Of a DNA stretch of 64,000 nt, positions 48,155 through 57,905 are shown one piece after another. The stretch is from Clostridiales bacterium (GTDB lineage Bacteria > Bacillota > Clostridia > Peptostreptococcales > Acidaminobacteraceae): positions 167,746 to 231,745 of the forward strand of contig JAEIOD010000006.1 of the NCBI GenBank assembly GCA_016342415.1. The letters run 5' to 3'. Numbering within the stretch: the stretch's first letter is position 1; every line of letters starts with the position of its first letter. The position numbers and the translations under genes were made by a program. The notes under the pieces are model-generated. The model had not been told where the DNA came from and ran no database searches. It worked only from the letters and a program-made list of their open reading frames with translations.

Positions 48155-51100
48155 TTATGCAGCAAATCTATTTGATAGAGAAGAAGTTTTGTTAGAGGTT
48201 TCTAACATTCTGCCATCAACTTTCGCTTTATCTAAACCAACTTCGTTGATGTAATCAATTAAGATTTGGTCCATTGAACCTAATTCAGCAACAACTGTCT
48301 TGCCTTCAAACATCTCATAAGCATCACCACCACCTGCTAGGAAGTCGTTGATAGCTAATGTATAAGTTTTAGTCAATACTAGAGCTTCGCCACCAATTGT
48401 CATCTTTGTAACTCTTGAACCAGCTGCTTGAGATGCATCATATTCTACAGTCATACCAGCGATATGAGGGAATGCACCTTTTGTCTCTGGATATGAGTCA
48501 ACACCGTGCTCGATAGCAGCTTTGATATCAGCACCTGTCAATTCAATTACAGTTACAGTATTACCGTAAGGAAGCACTGTTAATACTTCACCTTTAGTGA
48601 TATCACCAACATCTATAGATGCTCTGATGCCACCACCGTTAGTAAGAGAAGCATCAGCACCTGAATAATATAGGTTTGCTTCTGCAATTAAGTTACCTAA
48701 AGCAGCTTCTTGAGTTCTAACAACAGCTCTATCACCAGTCATTTCAATTGTTGATGTTGCAACAACTTCATTCTCGATAGGTGCATTTGCAAGAACCAGT
48801 TCTGCAATTAATGCAGTCATTTCTTCGTCATCAGTTAACTCAACACCTTCAGCTTTTGTAAACATGTAAGCTGTTTTGTTAACTACTTCACCATCTTTAA
48901 TAGACAGTTTAGCAAAACCTAAATTAGTAGTTTTAGTTTCTGCTTGAACGATTAAAGTACCGTTGACGAATAAACCATTTTCATAAGCAGTATGAGAGTG
49001 ACCATCGATAATCACATCAATACCATCTACCGCTTCAGCAACTGACTCAGAAGTATAATCTCCTTCGTTACCTAAATGAGCAAGTGCAATAATTACGTCA
49101 GCTTTATCAGCTAATTCAGCAACCATAGCAGCTGCAACAACTTTAGGATCTTCAAAAGTTAATCCTACAGTGTTATCAGGATGAGACTTATATACAGTTT
49201 CTGGAGTAGATAAACCAAACATAGCTACAGTAAATCCATCCATCTCTTTAATTACATATGGTGTTAAGAAATTAGTGCCATCTTCTTTCTTAATGTTTGC
49301 AGAAAGAACAGGCATATCTAATAATGCATCTAATTCTAACAGTCTTTCTGAACCATAATCAAATTCATGGTTACCAGCTGCCATAGCATCATAACCTAAT
49401 AAATTCATTACTTTAGTTCCACCTTCACCTTTAGTAAGTGTAACAAGGTTGGCTCCTTGTAGAGCGTCACCACCATCTAATAATAAAACATTATCATTAG
49501 CAGCTTTAACTTCTTTTACTTTTGTTGCGATTGCTGCAACACCCATACCATCGTAACTACCATAAGTGAAGAAACCGTGCATATCATTTGTATGCATAAT
49601 AGTTAATTCTTTAGCTTCTGAGTCTTTAATTAACTCATAAACTTCTGGATCGTGAATGTTGATTGCTCTTACATTTGGAGTTCTTCCATCTGAAGATGTT
49701 GGAATTAAAATATCACCATCGATAATAGCTTGCATGATTTCAGCTTTACCAGCTTGCTCTAAATCAGCACCAATGATCTTCCAGTTATTGTCTACTGAAG
49801 GTTCAGCAATTCCAGCTTTTTCTTCATCGATATACTTTATGATTAAATCTCTGATTCTTCCAGCATCTTGCATTGTTTCATAAGAATCATAATACTTATC
49901 AGCATCTGTCACTAGTTCAAGACTCATAAGAGTACCGAATCTATAGTTGTTAACTGCTAATTTGTATGTTGCAGTAGGATCAATTGCTGTGTCACCTATT
50001 TTTGCATTTACAATTCTTTCGCCAGTTTCTTTTGACAAATCAATATCATAAGTTAAACCAGAGAACATATCGTAGTTGTAACCTCTTACGTTTTCATTAA
50101 ATGAAATAGTCACATCACCTTCTGTGTATGTGTTGTAATAACCAGCAGACCATTCCATATATTCTAATAAGTTTTTACCTGTAATGTTAACACCCACTAA
50201 TGTATTAGGGTATTTGTAAATGTTTGCAACATCTTTCTTCATGAAATCACCTGCAACCAGGTTCATATCAGATTTGAATGCTGCAGCAGAAGAAACATCT
50301 GCACCTGTGTAGAACATCTGTACATCATTGATTAAATCAATTAATGCAGTATCTTCGATTTGAGCAGTTGGCATAGTTGTTACATCCGCATCACCAGTGA
50401 TATAATCTACATTTTCAATATAGTCTTTAGTTACTTCACCAACAACGATTTGAGCATCAGCCACTGATTGATCATGAACAAACTTAAATGTATCCAAGAT
50501 GCCTTGATCTTCAACTATTGTATAAGTTTCTTTGTTTTGAGTCTCAACTTTAATAACTTCATTATTACTGTTTACATAAATATCAGCTTGAGCTAAAGCC
50601 CAACCATAAGCACCAGGCTCGATTAATTGAACGCCATTAATTTCATTAGTGTATTTAGAATGAGCATGTCCACCGAAAATTACATCAAACTCAGGGAATG
50701 CTTCTGCAATATCATCGATTCCAGGCATGCCTTTGTAAGCATCAGGACCTAAGTGATATGCACCAACTAATACATCATATTTACCTTCTAATTCTTTTAC
50801 AACTTTAGCAGTTTCAGCTTTGATTTCTGTAAACTCTAAACCTGCAAAGTGACTCGGAGCCGAAGCTTCCCAAATTGGAACTTCCGGTGGAATCATACCA
50901 ACGATAGCAACTCTAACACCATCAACAGTCATAACCGTATAACCATCAACAAATCTTTCGTTAGTACCTTCTTTATAAATATTGGCTGAAAGAACAGTTC
51001 CTTCAAATGTAGCAATATTTCTGTCTAAGAAGGATTTTTCGAAGTTAAACTCATGATTACCAAGAGTCCAAATATCGTAATCCATCTCATTCATAGCTTG

Positions 51101-51550
51101 AACCATTGGATGAACTGGCAAATCGTTGAACAGTTCAGCAGAGTTATCTTGAACAGTATCACCTACGTCCATTAAAATAACATTCTCTTCTTCTGCTCTA
51201 ACTTCTTTAACTAAAGTTTGAATTTTAGCTAAACCAGCATCTGCATCAACAGAATCGATAGCATACTCATAAGCATAAATTCTACCATGCATATCAGCAG
51301 TACCTAAGATAGAGATTTTCTTCGCATTGTCAGGAATCTTTAACTCAGTTCCTGCATAAATCAAATTTGGATCTTCAATGTTGTTGTACTCTGCTAATTC
51401 TTGGTATGTCTTACCATACTGCTCAGCAATTTTCCATAATACGTCACCTTCTTGAATAACGTATGTATCTTCTGCAAATGCAGCTAGCGGTAATGACGTC
51501 ATAATCATTACTAATACTAGTAACAAACTCAGTTTTCTGAATTTCTTCAT
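48155..51550 (-). CDS. Secreted LysM protein with two 5'-nucleotidase/cyclic phosphodiesterase units
   Basis: 1131 residues. Signal peptide (LLLVLVMIMTSLPLAAFA), one LysM (TYVIQEGDVLWKIAEQYGK, about 29-74), then two complete metallophosphatase plus 5'-nucleotidase C-terminal pairs. Unit 1 (about 80-560) has TADMHGRIY, DVGDTVQDN, GNHEFN and GGHAHSKY and is closer to 2',3'-cyclic nucleotide phosphodiesterases (CpdB). Unit 2 (about 645-1120) has HTNDMHGFF, DGGDALQG, GNHEFDYG, DGHSHTAYENG and TNGGGIRASIDVGDITKGEV as in UshA/YfkN. No sortase motif. It scavenges nucleotides at the cell wall. The duplication resembles YfkN of Bacillus. GGAGGG precedes the ATG. Confidence 0.93.
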   Translation of the reverse strand: MKKFRKLSLLLVLVMIMTSLPLAAFAEDTYVIQEGDVLWKIAEQYGKTYQELAEYNNIEDPNLIYAGTELKIPDNAKKISILGTADMHGRIYAYEYAIDSVDADAGLAKIQTLVKEVRAEEENVILMDVGDTVQDNSAELFNDLPVHPMVQAMNEMDYDIWTLGNHEFNFEKSFLDRNIATFEGTVLSANIYKEGTNERFVDGYTVMTVDGVRVAIVGMIPPEVPIWEASAPSHFAGLEFTEIKAETAKVVKELEGKYDVLVGAYHLGPDAYKGMPGIDDIAEAFPEFDVIFGGHAHSKYTNEINGVQLIEPGAYGWALAQADIYVNSNNEVIKVETQNKETYTIVEDQGILDTFKFVHDQSVADAQIVVGEVTKDYIENVDYITGDADVTTMPTAQIEDTALIDLINDVQMFYTGADVSSAAAFKSDMNLVAGDFMKKDVANIYKYPNTLVGVNITGKNLLEYMEWSAGYYNTYTEGDVTISFNENVRGYNYDMFSGLTYDIDLSKETGERIVNAKIGDTAIDPTATYKLAVNNYRFGTLMSLELVTDADKYYDSYETMQDAGRIRDLIIKYIDEEKAGIAEPSVDNNWKIIGADLEQAGKAEIMQAIIDGDILIPTSSDGRTPNVRAINIHDPEVYELIKDSEAKELTIMHTNDMHGFFTYGSYDGMGVAAIATKVKEVKAANDNVLLLDGGDALQGANLVTLTKGEGGTKVMNLLGYDAMAAGNHEFDYGSERLLELDALLDMPVLSANIKKEDGTNFLTPYVIKEMDGFTVAMFGLSTPETVYKSHPDNTVGLTFEDPKVVAAAMVAELADKADVIIALAHLGNEGDYTSESVAEAVDGIDVIIDGHSHTAYENGLFVNGTLIVQAETKTTNLGFAKLSIKDGEVVNKTAYMFTKAEGVELTDDEEMTALIAELVLANAPIENEVVATSTIEMTGDRAVVRTQEAALGNLIAEANLYYSGADASLTNGGGIRASIDVGDITKGEVLTVLPYGNTVTVIELTGADIKAAIEHGVDSYPETKGAFPHIAGMTVEYDASQAAGSRVTKMTIGGEALVLTKTYTLAINDFLAGGGDAYEMFEGKTVVAELGSMDQILIDYINEVGLDKAKVDGRMLETSNKTSSLSNRFAA

Positions 51551-51814
51551 GTTCCCTCCTTATAATATGTAAATAACCAATATGTACCGAAGTACTTCTA
51601 TACGCACAAATCGTGCTATACAATGGAGCAATACCCCATAAATATACTATTACATTTCCATGAAAAACAACAATTTTCTTACTGATATTTCACTTGTATC
51701 TTTACAAAATATATGCCATCTATCCTTTACCCCATTTATAGTAAGTTTAACACTATTTTGAAAAGAATAGATGTGATTTGTGTTAACTTTCAGAATCTTT
51801 TGTTAATAAAGCAC

Positions 51815-51842
51815 AAGAAAACGTCTTCCTAAGCGTTTTCTT
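51815..51842 (-). terminator. Terminator after the GNAT gene
   Basis: AAGAAAACG / CGTTTTCTT, a 9-bp stem with a 10-nt loop 7 nt beyond the stop, ending in a T-rich run on the minus strand. The 298-bp gap 51551-51848 otherwise holds the promoter region of the 5'-nucleotidase. Confidence 0.75.
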
Positions 51843-51848
51843 ATGATC

Positions 51849-52664
51849 TTATAGAATTTTATACATCTCAATTTGACTGATTTCATCTTCAATAAATCCT
51901 GTAGCTTTCATAAAACCTTGTAATCCTCCCTGACTAGGGAAACTATACTTTACCAATCCGTTCACTTCTACTGAATCCATTAACATTTTTCCATATCCAT
52001 TTAATCGATGTTTCTTTTTAACGTGTAAATAACATACTTTATTATTTTTATAAGCAATCATGCCTACAATTTCATCATGGAAGAAAATCGCTTTGAACTC
52101 TGGTTGGGTATATTCCAAGTACCAGAGTTCATTTTGCCAATTGATATGACCTTCTACTTCACTTCTATAAATCTTGTAGTCTTCCATTGGAACACTTTTG
52201 ATAGAATCATGAGAAACATGTTTATGTTTTTGATGGGTATAATATTTTAATTGATAAACCACTTGATAGTCTGAAGAAAGATAAAACACAACCGCTCTAT
52301 CATTATCACTTATACACTCTAAAAATAGTTGTTTACAACCTAAATCCCTTGCCAACTTTTCATGTGATTCCATCAATTTTCTTGCTATCCCTTGCCTCCT
52401 ATAATCAGGATGAACACACATAGTACCACACCGAAGCGTTAAAATGCCTTCATAAGTATTACAGCCACCCAAGATCAATCCTATTGGTAACTCATCCTCA
52501 TAAGCTATGAAAGAGAACAATAATTTGTTACCCTCTGGTCCAAAAAAATGTGCTTCAAACTGCTCCCTTGACATTTCAAACTTAATGGAATAGTCTGAAA
52601 ACCCTACTTTAAAGGCATTATAAACAGCTTCCATTGATACTTCATTACAACTTACAATTCTCAT
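51849..52664 (-). CDS. GNAT family N-acetyltransferase, two-domain
   Basis: 271 residues. The N-terminal GNAT domain is complete (GTMCVHPDYRRQGIARKLMESH, then KQLFLECISDNDRAVVFY). The C-terminal half looks like a second, degenerate GNAT fold (VCYLHVKKKHRLNGYGKMLMDS). Such tandem enzymes often use the second half for substrate binding or dimerisation. Substrate unknown. GGGGGG precedes the ATG. Confidence 0.83.
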   Translation of the reverse strand: MRIVSCNEVSMEAVYNAFKVGFSDYSIKFEMSREQFEAHFFGPEGNKLLFSFIAYEDELPIGLILGGCNTYEGILTLRCGTMCVHPDYRRQGIARKLMESHEKLARDLGCKQLFLECISDNDRAVVFYLSSDYQVVYQLKYYTHQKHKHVSHDSIKSVPMEDYKIYRSEVEGHINWQNELWYLEYTQPEFKAIFFHDEIVGMIAYKNNKVCYLHVKKKHRLNGYGKMLMDSVEVNGLVKYSFPSQGGLQGFMKATGFIEDEISQIEMYKIL

Positions 52665-52682
52665 ATTCCCCCCTTGTTTCTA

Positions 52683-52968
52683 TTATTCTGTATGATTGAT
52701 AACCAATCCTCTGCCTTTGCCTTTTTTATATTTTTTCTTTTTCCTGCGTTCAATACTCTTTGACACCAAACACTCCATCTATCGGCGCTCTGTAATAGCT
52801 ATCTGTCATACGTCTTGCCTCTGTCACTTCATTTAGATGTTGATCAATAACATCTAAACTCACTAACCGTTTTAAATGCTCTACCTTATATTTAGCTTAC
52901 TCAAGTAATGCATGTTATTTTACCCTATTAATAATTTTGTTTAATTCTAGAATTTGAAATACTTTCAA
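52683..52968 (-). pseudogene. Decayed small gene with two nonsense codons and a frameshift
   Basis: From TTG 52968, with AAGGAGG 5 nt upstream, one frame reads LKVFQILELNKIINRVK, TAA, HALLE, TAA, AKYKVEHLKRLVSLDVIDQ and on to APIDGVFGVKEY with TGA at 52750. A +1 shift would carry it on through IERRKKKKYKKGKGRGLVI to TAA at 52683. The clean frame between lesions argues for a real former gene. No family recognised. Confidence 0.5.
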
Positions 52969-53029
52969 AACTGCCTCCTTATTCTAATCATATCAGAAGA
53001 TTTTAATCTTCACTACTGTATCTACAAAA

Positions 53030-53085
53030 ACAAAAAACGACATGCGAAAGCATATCGTTAAAGATGGACAGAGTCTCCTCTATCC
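53030..53085. terminator. Two adjacent hairpins in a 633-bp gap
   Basis: AACGACATGC / GCATATCGTT with a GAAA loop, then GGACAGAG / CTCTATCC with a TCTC loop, each with one mismatch. They lie between the Mrp gene and the decayed small gene; transcription unit unclear. The rest of 52969-53297 holds nothing recognised. Confidence 0.4.
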
Positions 53086-53297
53086 TTATTTATTCACGGT
53101 AGACGTTGATTGCTTATAACATATTGATTTGAATACCATAATTAGACCTTTTAAAAGGTATGAATTATCTACTCAAATATTCAACCAATTAGTTGTAAGC
53201 TCCCATAATCATAATAATTCCTCTTTTATTTAAATTCAGCTTGATTACATAACAGGTATGTTAGAAAGCAAACTTATTTATTTGCATAACTGTTATA

Positions 53298-54089
53298 CTA
53301 AATCTTTTCTATCTCAGACAAAAGATTTTTACCAAACTCATCTCTAAATGTTAGATTGGTACTAGGATACAATTCTATACGTCCTTCATCTGCTAAACTG
53401 ACCAAAGTCTTGTCAATTGGTAATTCAGCAATGAGTGGTAACTGATATTCATCAAGTACTTTTTTTACATGACTTTCACCAAACAAGAAATGTTTTTCTT
53501 CACATTTATCACACATAAAATAGCTCATGTTTTCAACAAGACCTATAATTGGTGTTTCTAATCTATTGGCCATAATGATTGATTTATTAACGATTAGTTG
53601 AACCAAGTCCTGTGGTGTAGAGACAACAATAATACCATCTACTTTTATTTGTTGCAGCACTGTTAAAGTAACATCTGATGTCCCCGGTGGTAAATCAATA
53701 ACCAAATAATCGAGTTCTCCCCAAACCACATCATCATGAAACTGTTGTACTGTACTGCCTAACATTGGTCCTCTCCAAATAACTGGTTCGTCTTCATTTT
53801 CCAACAATAGATTTAATGACATCACTTTAATACCAGTTACAGTTTCAGCAGTTGTTAATCCTTCTTCTGTCTGGAATACTTTTTTCTTGTTCACACCAAA
53901 TAATTTTGGAATAGACGGTCCAGTAATATCTGCATCTAGTATGCCGACAGAATGACCAGCATTTCTAAGTGTCGTTGCAACCAAACCAGTTACGGTCGAT
54001 TTCCCAACGCCCCCTTTTCCACTCATAACAGCTACAATTTTTTTAATTTTATTTTTATTTTTGAAATCAAAGTTTATAACTTGTTCCAT
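53298..54089 (-). CDS. Mrp/NBP35-family Fe-S carrier P-loop ATPase
   Basis: 263 residues. Deviant Walker A VMSGKGGVGKSTVTGL, switch region DADITGPSIPKLFG, GPMLGSTVQQF and DLPPGTSDVTLT are hallmarks of ApbC/Mrp ATPases that carry and deliver iron-sulfur clusters. The C-terminal Cys pair CDKC fits cluster binding at the dimer interface. No N-terminal DUF59 domain. The start is ATG 54089 with AGGAGG; an in-frame extension to 54143 would run through the promoter. Its promoter carries a palindromic operator. Confidence 0.9.
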   Translation of the reverse strand: MEQVINFDFKNKNKIKKIVAVMSGKGGVGKSTVTGLVATTLRNAGHSVGILDADITGPSIPKLFGVNKKKVFQTEEGLTTAETVTGIKVMSLNLLLENEDEPVIWRGPMLGSTVQQFHDDVVWGELDYLVIDLPPGTSDVTLTVLQQIKVDGIIVVSTPQDLVQLIVNKSIIMANRLETPIIGLVENMSYFMCDKCEEKHFLFGESHVKKVLDEYQLPLIAELPIDKTLVSLADEGRIELYPSTNLTFRDEFGKNLLSEIEKI

Positions 54090-54102
54090 AGCTCCTCCTT
54101 TT

Positions 54103-54150
54103 TGGCATATGCCACCATATTTAGTATACGCCGTTTGTGGCATATGTCAA
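54103..54150 (-). promoter_or_regulatory. mrp promoter with twin palindromic operators
   Basis: Minus-strand TTGACA (54145-54150), a 16-nt spacer, TATACT (54123-54128). A perfect palindrome TGGCATATGCCA (54103-54114) lies between the -10 and the ribosome binding site, and a near-copy TGACATATGCCA (54138-54149) overlaps the -35, centres 35 bp apart. Classic repressor layout; the regulator is unknown. Confidence 0.75.
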
Positions 54151-54263
54151 TAACTAAACTAATGTTTCTCTGATATGTTTGAAGGTACAAAGATTATCAA
54201 TATAAAGTTCTATACTTTCCATAATATTTCCTTAATGATATGATGATGTGGGAGGTACTAGAT

Positions 54264-56228
54264 ATGATAACTAAAATAAAAACATTAATCAACGCTACCA
54301 ATACTGAAATAGCCACTCATAATTTTGTTAAAACCTTAGGAGAAATGGTGATTCAATTAATAGAACTTGAAACAAAATTAAATGACACATATTTTTCCTC
54401 GAAATCTGTTGAGGAACTTAAGATTTTGAATACAGAATTATACCATGAACTACTGAGTTCAAACTATGAGACATCTTATGCAAATCCAACATATTGTGTC
54501 CATAATTTTGGGAAGGATTTAGGACAACTGATAACTGCAATTTATTCAGACTATAGAAAAATGATTTCTTTTGCATATAGACACAATCAAGCTGCCTTAA
54601 CTTTATATGGTGATGCTTTTTTAGAGTTTGCTGTTATATTAAGTCAAGAAAGTGAACCGACTATCAGCTTAACAAAATCGTATAAAACATTCAAAGAAAA
54701 CAATTTATATGTTGAGTTAATCAAAGGACTCCATAACCAATCCAGTCCTAAAGATTCTTTTGCACATCAATTAATGACTTCTGAAGATGTTTCAGACACA
54801 AGATATTTGTTCAAATATGGTTCATATATAACTGATAACGAGTTAAAAACAGCTGAGTTTTTAAACTCTTATGATGACGTTGAATTAAAAGAATTAATGG
54901 ATATGACAGCTAGAGCATATGTCAGAGGTTTTGAAACTGATGGTAAAGACATTACCTTAAGGCACAATGTTCAAATCCGTTACAATGTAGGACAAGAAAA
55001 GATGATTCATGTTTTAATCGAATCTTTTAAAAACCACAATCTTAACGGCTTCTTCGGTAATCCAATAACCACACCAGCAAATAAACAATATGATTACGAT
55101 CACCGTTTTGATAATGGCATCTATTTGGACCAAGACTATTTGGAACTTGATATAAAGACCTTTGGAAAAGTATTAGAAGATACAAAAGATATTTCATTGG
55201 ATTATTCAGGTATAATGTACTTTGATAAATTTGGTGAAGCACCATTTACGCCAGAGTCTAAAGATGAAAACATTAGTTTATCAGAGGAGCAAACAAAGTT
55301 ATCCGCTGAACTCAGAAATAAAACAAGAACGATGCGAGAAGAATATTTCAAAGGATCAGAGACAAGTTTTTGCATCATCGCTTTTCCAGTACCTGAAATT
55401 GGCGAACAATTTGAAGAGATTTATGCAGCAACTTGTAGGATCAATAAACTCTCAAGCGAGGAATACTTACCGATACAACAAGCTATTATTGATACACTCG
55501 ATCAAGCAGACTACGTTCATATAAAAGGCAACAATAAGAATAAAACTGATATCATTGTCAAACAAGGTTACTTGGAGGATCCTGATACTCAAAGCAATTA
55601 CTATAATTGTGGTGCTGATGTAAACATACCTGTTGGTGAGGTATTTACTTCTCCAGTTTTAAAAGGGACTCAAGGTCTACTCCATTTGGATGTTGTTTTT
55701 CTTGATGAGTTGAAATACATTGATTTAGAGTTAACCTTTACAGATGGTTATATCACTGATTATACGTGTAAGAACTTTGATGATGAGTCTAAAAACAGAA
55801 AGTACATTGAAGAGAATCTTTTATTCCCTCATAAGACTTTACCTTTAGGTGAGTTTGCAATCGGAACCAATACTTTGGCATATGTCATTGCAGAAAAGTA
55901 TAACATAGTAGATATTTTACCTATCTTAATAGTTGAAAAAATGGGACCTCATTTTGCTATCGGAGATACCTGCTACACCTATGCAGAAGACATTGATGTC
56001 TTTAATCCTGATGGTAAATGCATCATCTCTAGAGATAACGAGAAATCAATTTTGAGAAAAGAAAACCCCTCTGAAGCTTATACAAACGTTCATACAGATA
56101 TCACACTTCCATATGATTCATTGGCTTTTATTGATGCGATTACATCAACAGATGAACGTCTATCTATCATAAAAGATGGTCGTTTTGTCTTACCTGGTAC
56201 TGAAAAACTGAATGAACCATTCAACTAA
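54264..56228 (+). CDS. M29-like (thermophilic) aminopeptidase family protein
   Basis: 654 residues. The C-terminal half carries M29 features: NIPVGEVFTSPVLKGTQG with the metal-ligand Glu, the strand GLLHLDVVFLDE, GEFAIGTNTLAYV with the second Glu, and GPHFAIGDTCYTYAED with His and Asp ligands. The N-terminal 250 residues are helical and not in short M29 enzymes, so this is a long variant. Cytosolic. The start at 54264 has GGGAGG; 54240 lacks one. It is divergent from mrp and has its own terminator. Confidence 0.82.
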   Translation: MITKIKTLINATNTEIATHNFVKTLGEMVIQLIELETKLNDTYFSSKSVEELKILNTELYHELLSSNYETSYANPTYCVHNFGKDLGQLITAIYSDYRKMISFAYRHNQAALTLYGDAFLEFAVILSQESEPTISLTKSYKTFKENNLYVELIKGLHNQSSPKDSFAHQLMTSEDVSDTRYLFKYGSYITDNELKTAEFLNSYDDVELKELMDMTARAYVRGFETDGKDITLRHNVQIRYNVGQEKMIHVLIESFKNHNLNGFFGNPITTPANKQYDYDHRFDNGIYLDQDYLELDIKTFGKVLEDTKDISLDYSGIMYFDKFGEAPFTPESKDENISLSEEQTKLSAELRNKTRTMREEYFKGSETSFCIIAFPVPEIGEQFEEIYAATCRINKLSSEEYLPIQQAIIDTLDQADYVHIKGNNKNKTDIIVKQGYLEDPDTQSNYYNCGADVNIPVGEVFTSPVLKGTQGLLHLDVVFLDELKYIDLELTFTDGYITDYTCKNFDDESKNRKYIEENLLFPHKTLPLGEFAIGTNTLAYVIAEKYNIVDILPILIVEKMGPHFAIGDTCYTYAEDIDVFNPDGKCIISRDNEKSILRKENPSEAYTNVHTDITLPYDSLAFIDAITSTDERLSIIKDGRFVLPGTEKLNEPFN

Positions 56229-56255
56229 AAATGAGGGGCAAATCCCCTCATTTTT
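56227..56255. terminator. Strong bidirectional terminator
   Basis: AAAAATGAGGGG / CCCCTCATTTTT, a 12-bp perfect stem with a 5-nt loop, between the convergent aminopeptidase and GGDEF-EAL genes. Confidence 0.92.
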
Positions 56256-57905
56256 CTATTTAATATATTTTTCATCAAATGCCTCTACCGACATTGGTCT
56301 ATCAAAGTAATATCCTTGACCATAATCACAATCATTTAGAAGTAAGTATTCAGATTGTTCAGCAGTTTCAATACCTTCTGCAACCACTTCCAATCCTAAG
56401 TTATGAGCAAGATTTATAACAGAATTGATAATATTGTTTTCTTTATCCATGCTTTTAACTGAGATGTTTTTAATAAATTCTTTGTCTACTTTCAAAACCT
56501 GAATTGGAAACATTTGTAGATAGGTTAATGAAGAATACCCCGTTCCAAAATCATCTAATGCCAAGGTTATCCCTAAGCCCCTTATATCATTTAATATAAC
56601 AATTGCCTTTTTCAGGTTTTCCATAACTGCTGTTTCCGTAATTTCTATTTGCAGATAATTCGGATCTATATTGTATTTATGAATCGATGCTTTCATATCT
56701 TTTATCAGATTTTTATTAAATAATCTTTTACCCGACAAGTTAATAGAAATTTTAAAATCATATTTCCCAGTCTCATACCACTTCTTACATTGAGCACATG
56801 CTGATTCAAAAACCCATTTACCAATTTCATTGATTTGACCTGATTCTTCAGAAATATCTATAAAATGATACGGTGTTAAGAATCCCTTCTCTGGATGTTC
56901 CCATCTAATTAATGCTTCCACACCTCGCAAGTCACCTGTTTTTAAATCAACAAGAGGTTGATAGTATAGAATAAATTCCTTGTTTGTAATACCATGTCTT
57001 ATTTCACTGACCATTTCGATGTAATTTTCTGTTTTTTTACTCAGTTTTTCATCGTAAATATAATGCTGATTTCTACCATTACTTTTTGCTTTAAACATAG
57101 CTGAATCAGAATTTTTGATAATGAGTTCTAATGAATCACCATTATCAGGATATATTGCAACTCCAATACTTGCTGTAACAAAAAACTCATATCGATCGAA
57201 TTTCCAAGTGGTTTGTATTCTCTTGGTAATTTGAGATAATTTCTTATGTAAATTTTCCTCATTACCATCATATGGCATAACCAAAATAAATTCATCACCA
57301 CTAATTCTAGATAAAATATCACCCTTTGATGTCATTGAAGTTAATTTTTCTCCAATCTTTTTCAATACCAAATTACCTTTGTCATGACCTAAGGTATCAT
57401 TCACATGCTTGATATGATCTATATCAATATATAACATGACAAATTGTTCATCTTTTTTTTGTTCAACAAGGTGTTCGAAGGCAATGGATAGACCTACCCA
57501 ATTCAGTAAACCTGTCATTCTGTCATAATGAGATAACTCAAATATCTCATCTTCCTTTTCAATCAACTCTTCTTGCATAGCGGCTAAATTGGCATATCCT
57601 TCATGTATTTCTTTAGTTGCATTACCTAACAACTTTATTCTGTAATAGATTAGAACAAATATATACAGACCTGTAAAAATAACATATAGCCAACCTTTTA
57701 TTAACTGAATCCTCTTTATTAAATCAGTATCTCGTACAAGGATATTTACAACTGAATCAGAAAACAAAATCCATAAACTTCCGATAACCATATACCAAAA
57801 TGTTATATAAAGTGCTTCTTTCTTTGGATTGATGTCAATTCTTTTACTAGTTAACTCATCCATATATTTAATGATTTTTTCTTCTTCAATCTGACTTATG
57901 TTCAT
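56256..57905 (-). CDS. GGDEF-EAL c-di-GMP enzyme, membrane-bound
   Basis: 549 residues. Two membrane helices (about 35-90) and a short coiled coil precede a GGDEF domain whose signature is SGDEF (LSRISGDEFILVMPY) without an RxxD inhibitory site. An EAL domain follows with key residues present: GVEALIRWEHP, SINLSG, EITETAVM, LDDFGTGYSS, KVDKEFI. It is probably a c-di-GMP phosphodiesterase; the GGDEF part may be active or regulatory. It overlaps the diguanylate cyclase gene by 20 nt, so the two are translated together. ATG 57905 has GGGGAG. Confidence 0.92.
   Translation of the reverse strand: MNISQIEEEKIIKYMDELTSKRIDINPKKEALYITFWYMVIGSLWILFSDSVVNILVRDTDLIKRIQLIKGWLYVIFTGLYIFVLIYYRIKLLGNATKEIHEGYANLAAMQEELIEKEDEIFELSHYDRMTGLLNWVGLSIAFEHLVEQKKDEQFVMLYIDIDHIKHVNDTLGHDKGNLVLKKIGEKLTSMTSKGDILSRISGDEFILVMPYDGNEENLHKKLSQITKRIQTTWKFDRYEFFVTASIGVAIYPDNGDSLELIIKNSDSAMFKAKSNGRNQHYIYDEKLSKKTENYIEMVSEIRHGITNKEFILYYQPLVDLKTGDLRGVEALIRWEHPEKGFLTPYHFIDISEESGQINEIGKWVFESACAQCKKWYETGKYDFKISINLSGKRLFNKNLIKDMKASIHKYNIDPNYLQIEITETAVMENLKKAIVILNDIRGLGITLALDDFGTGYSSLTYLQMFPIQVLKVDKEFIKNISVKSMDKENNIINSVINLAHNLGLEVVAEGIETAEQSEYLLLNDCDYGQGYYFDRPMSVEAFDEKYIK

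Noticed and set aside
44847..52968. Reassignment of TAA as a sense codon
   Set aside because: Two broken genes contain TAA where Gln would fit, but many intact genes here end in TAA, so nonsense decay is the simpler explanation.
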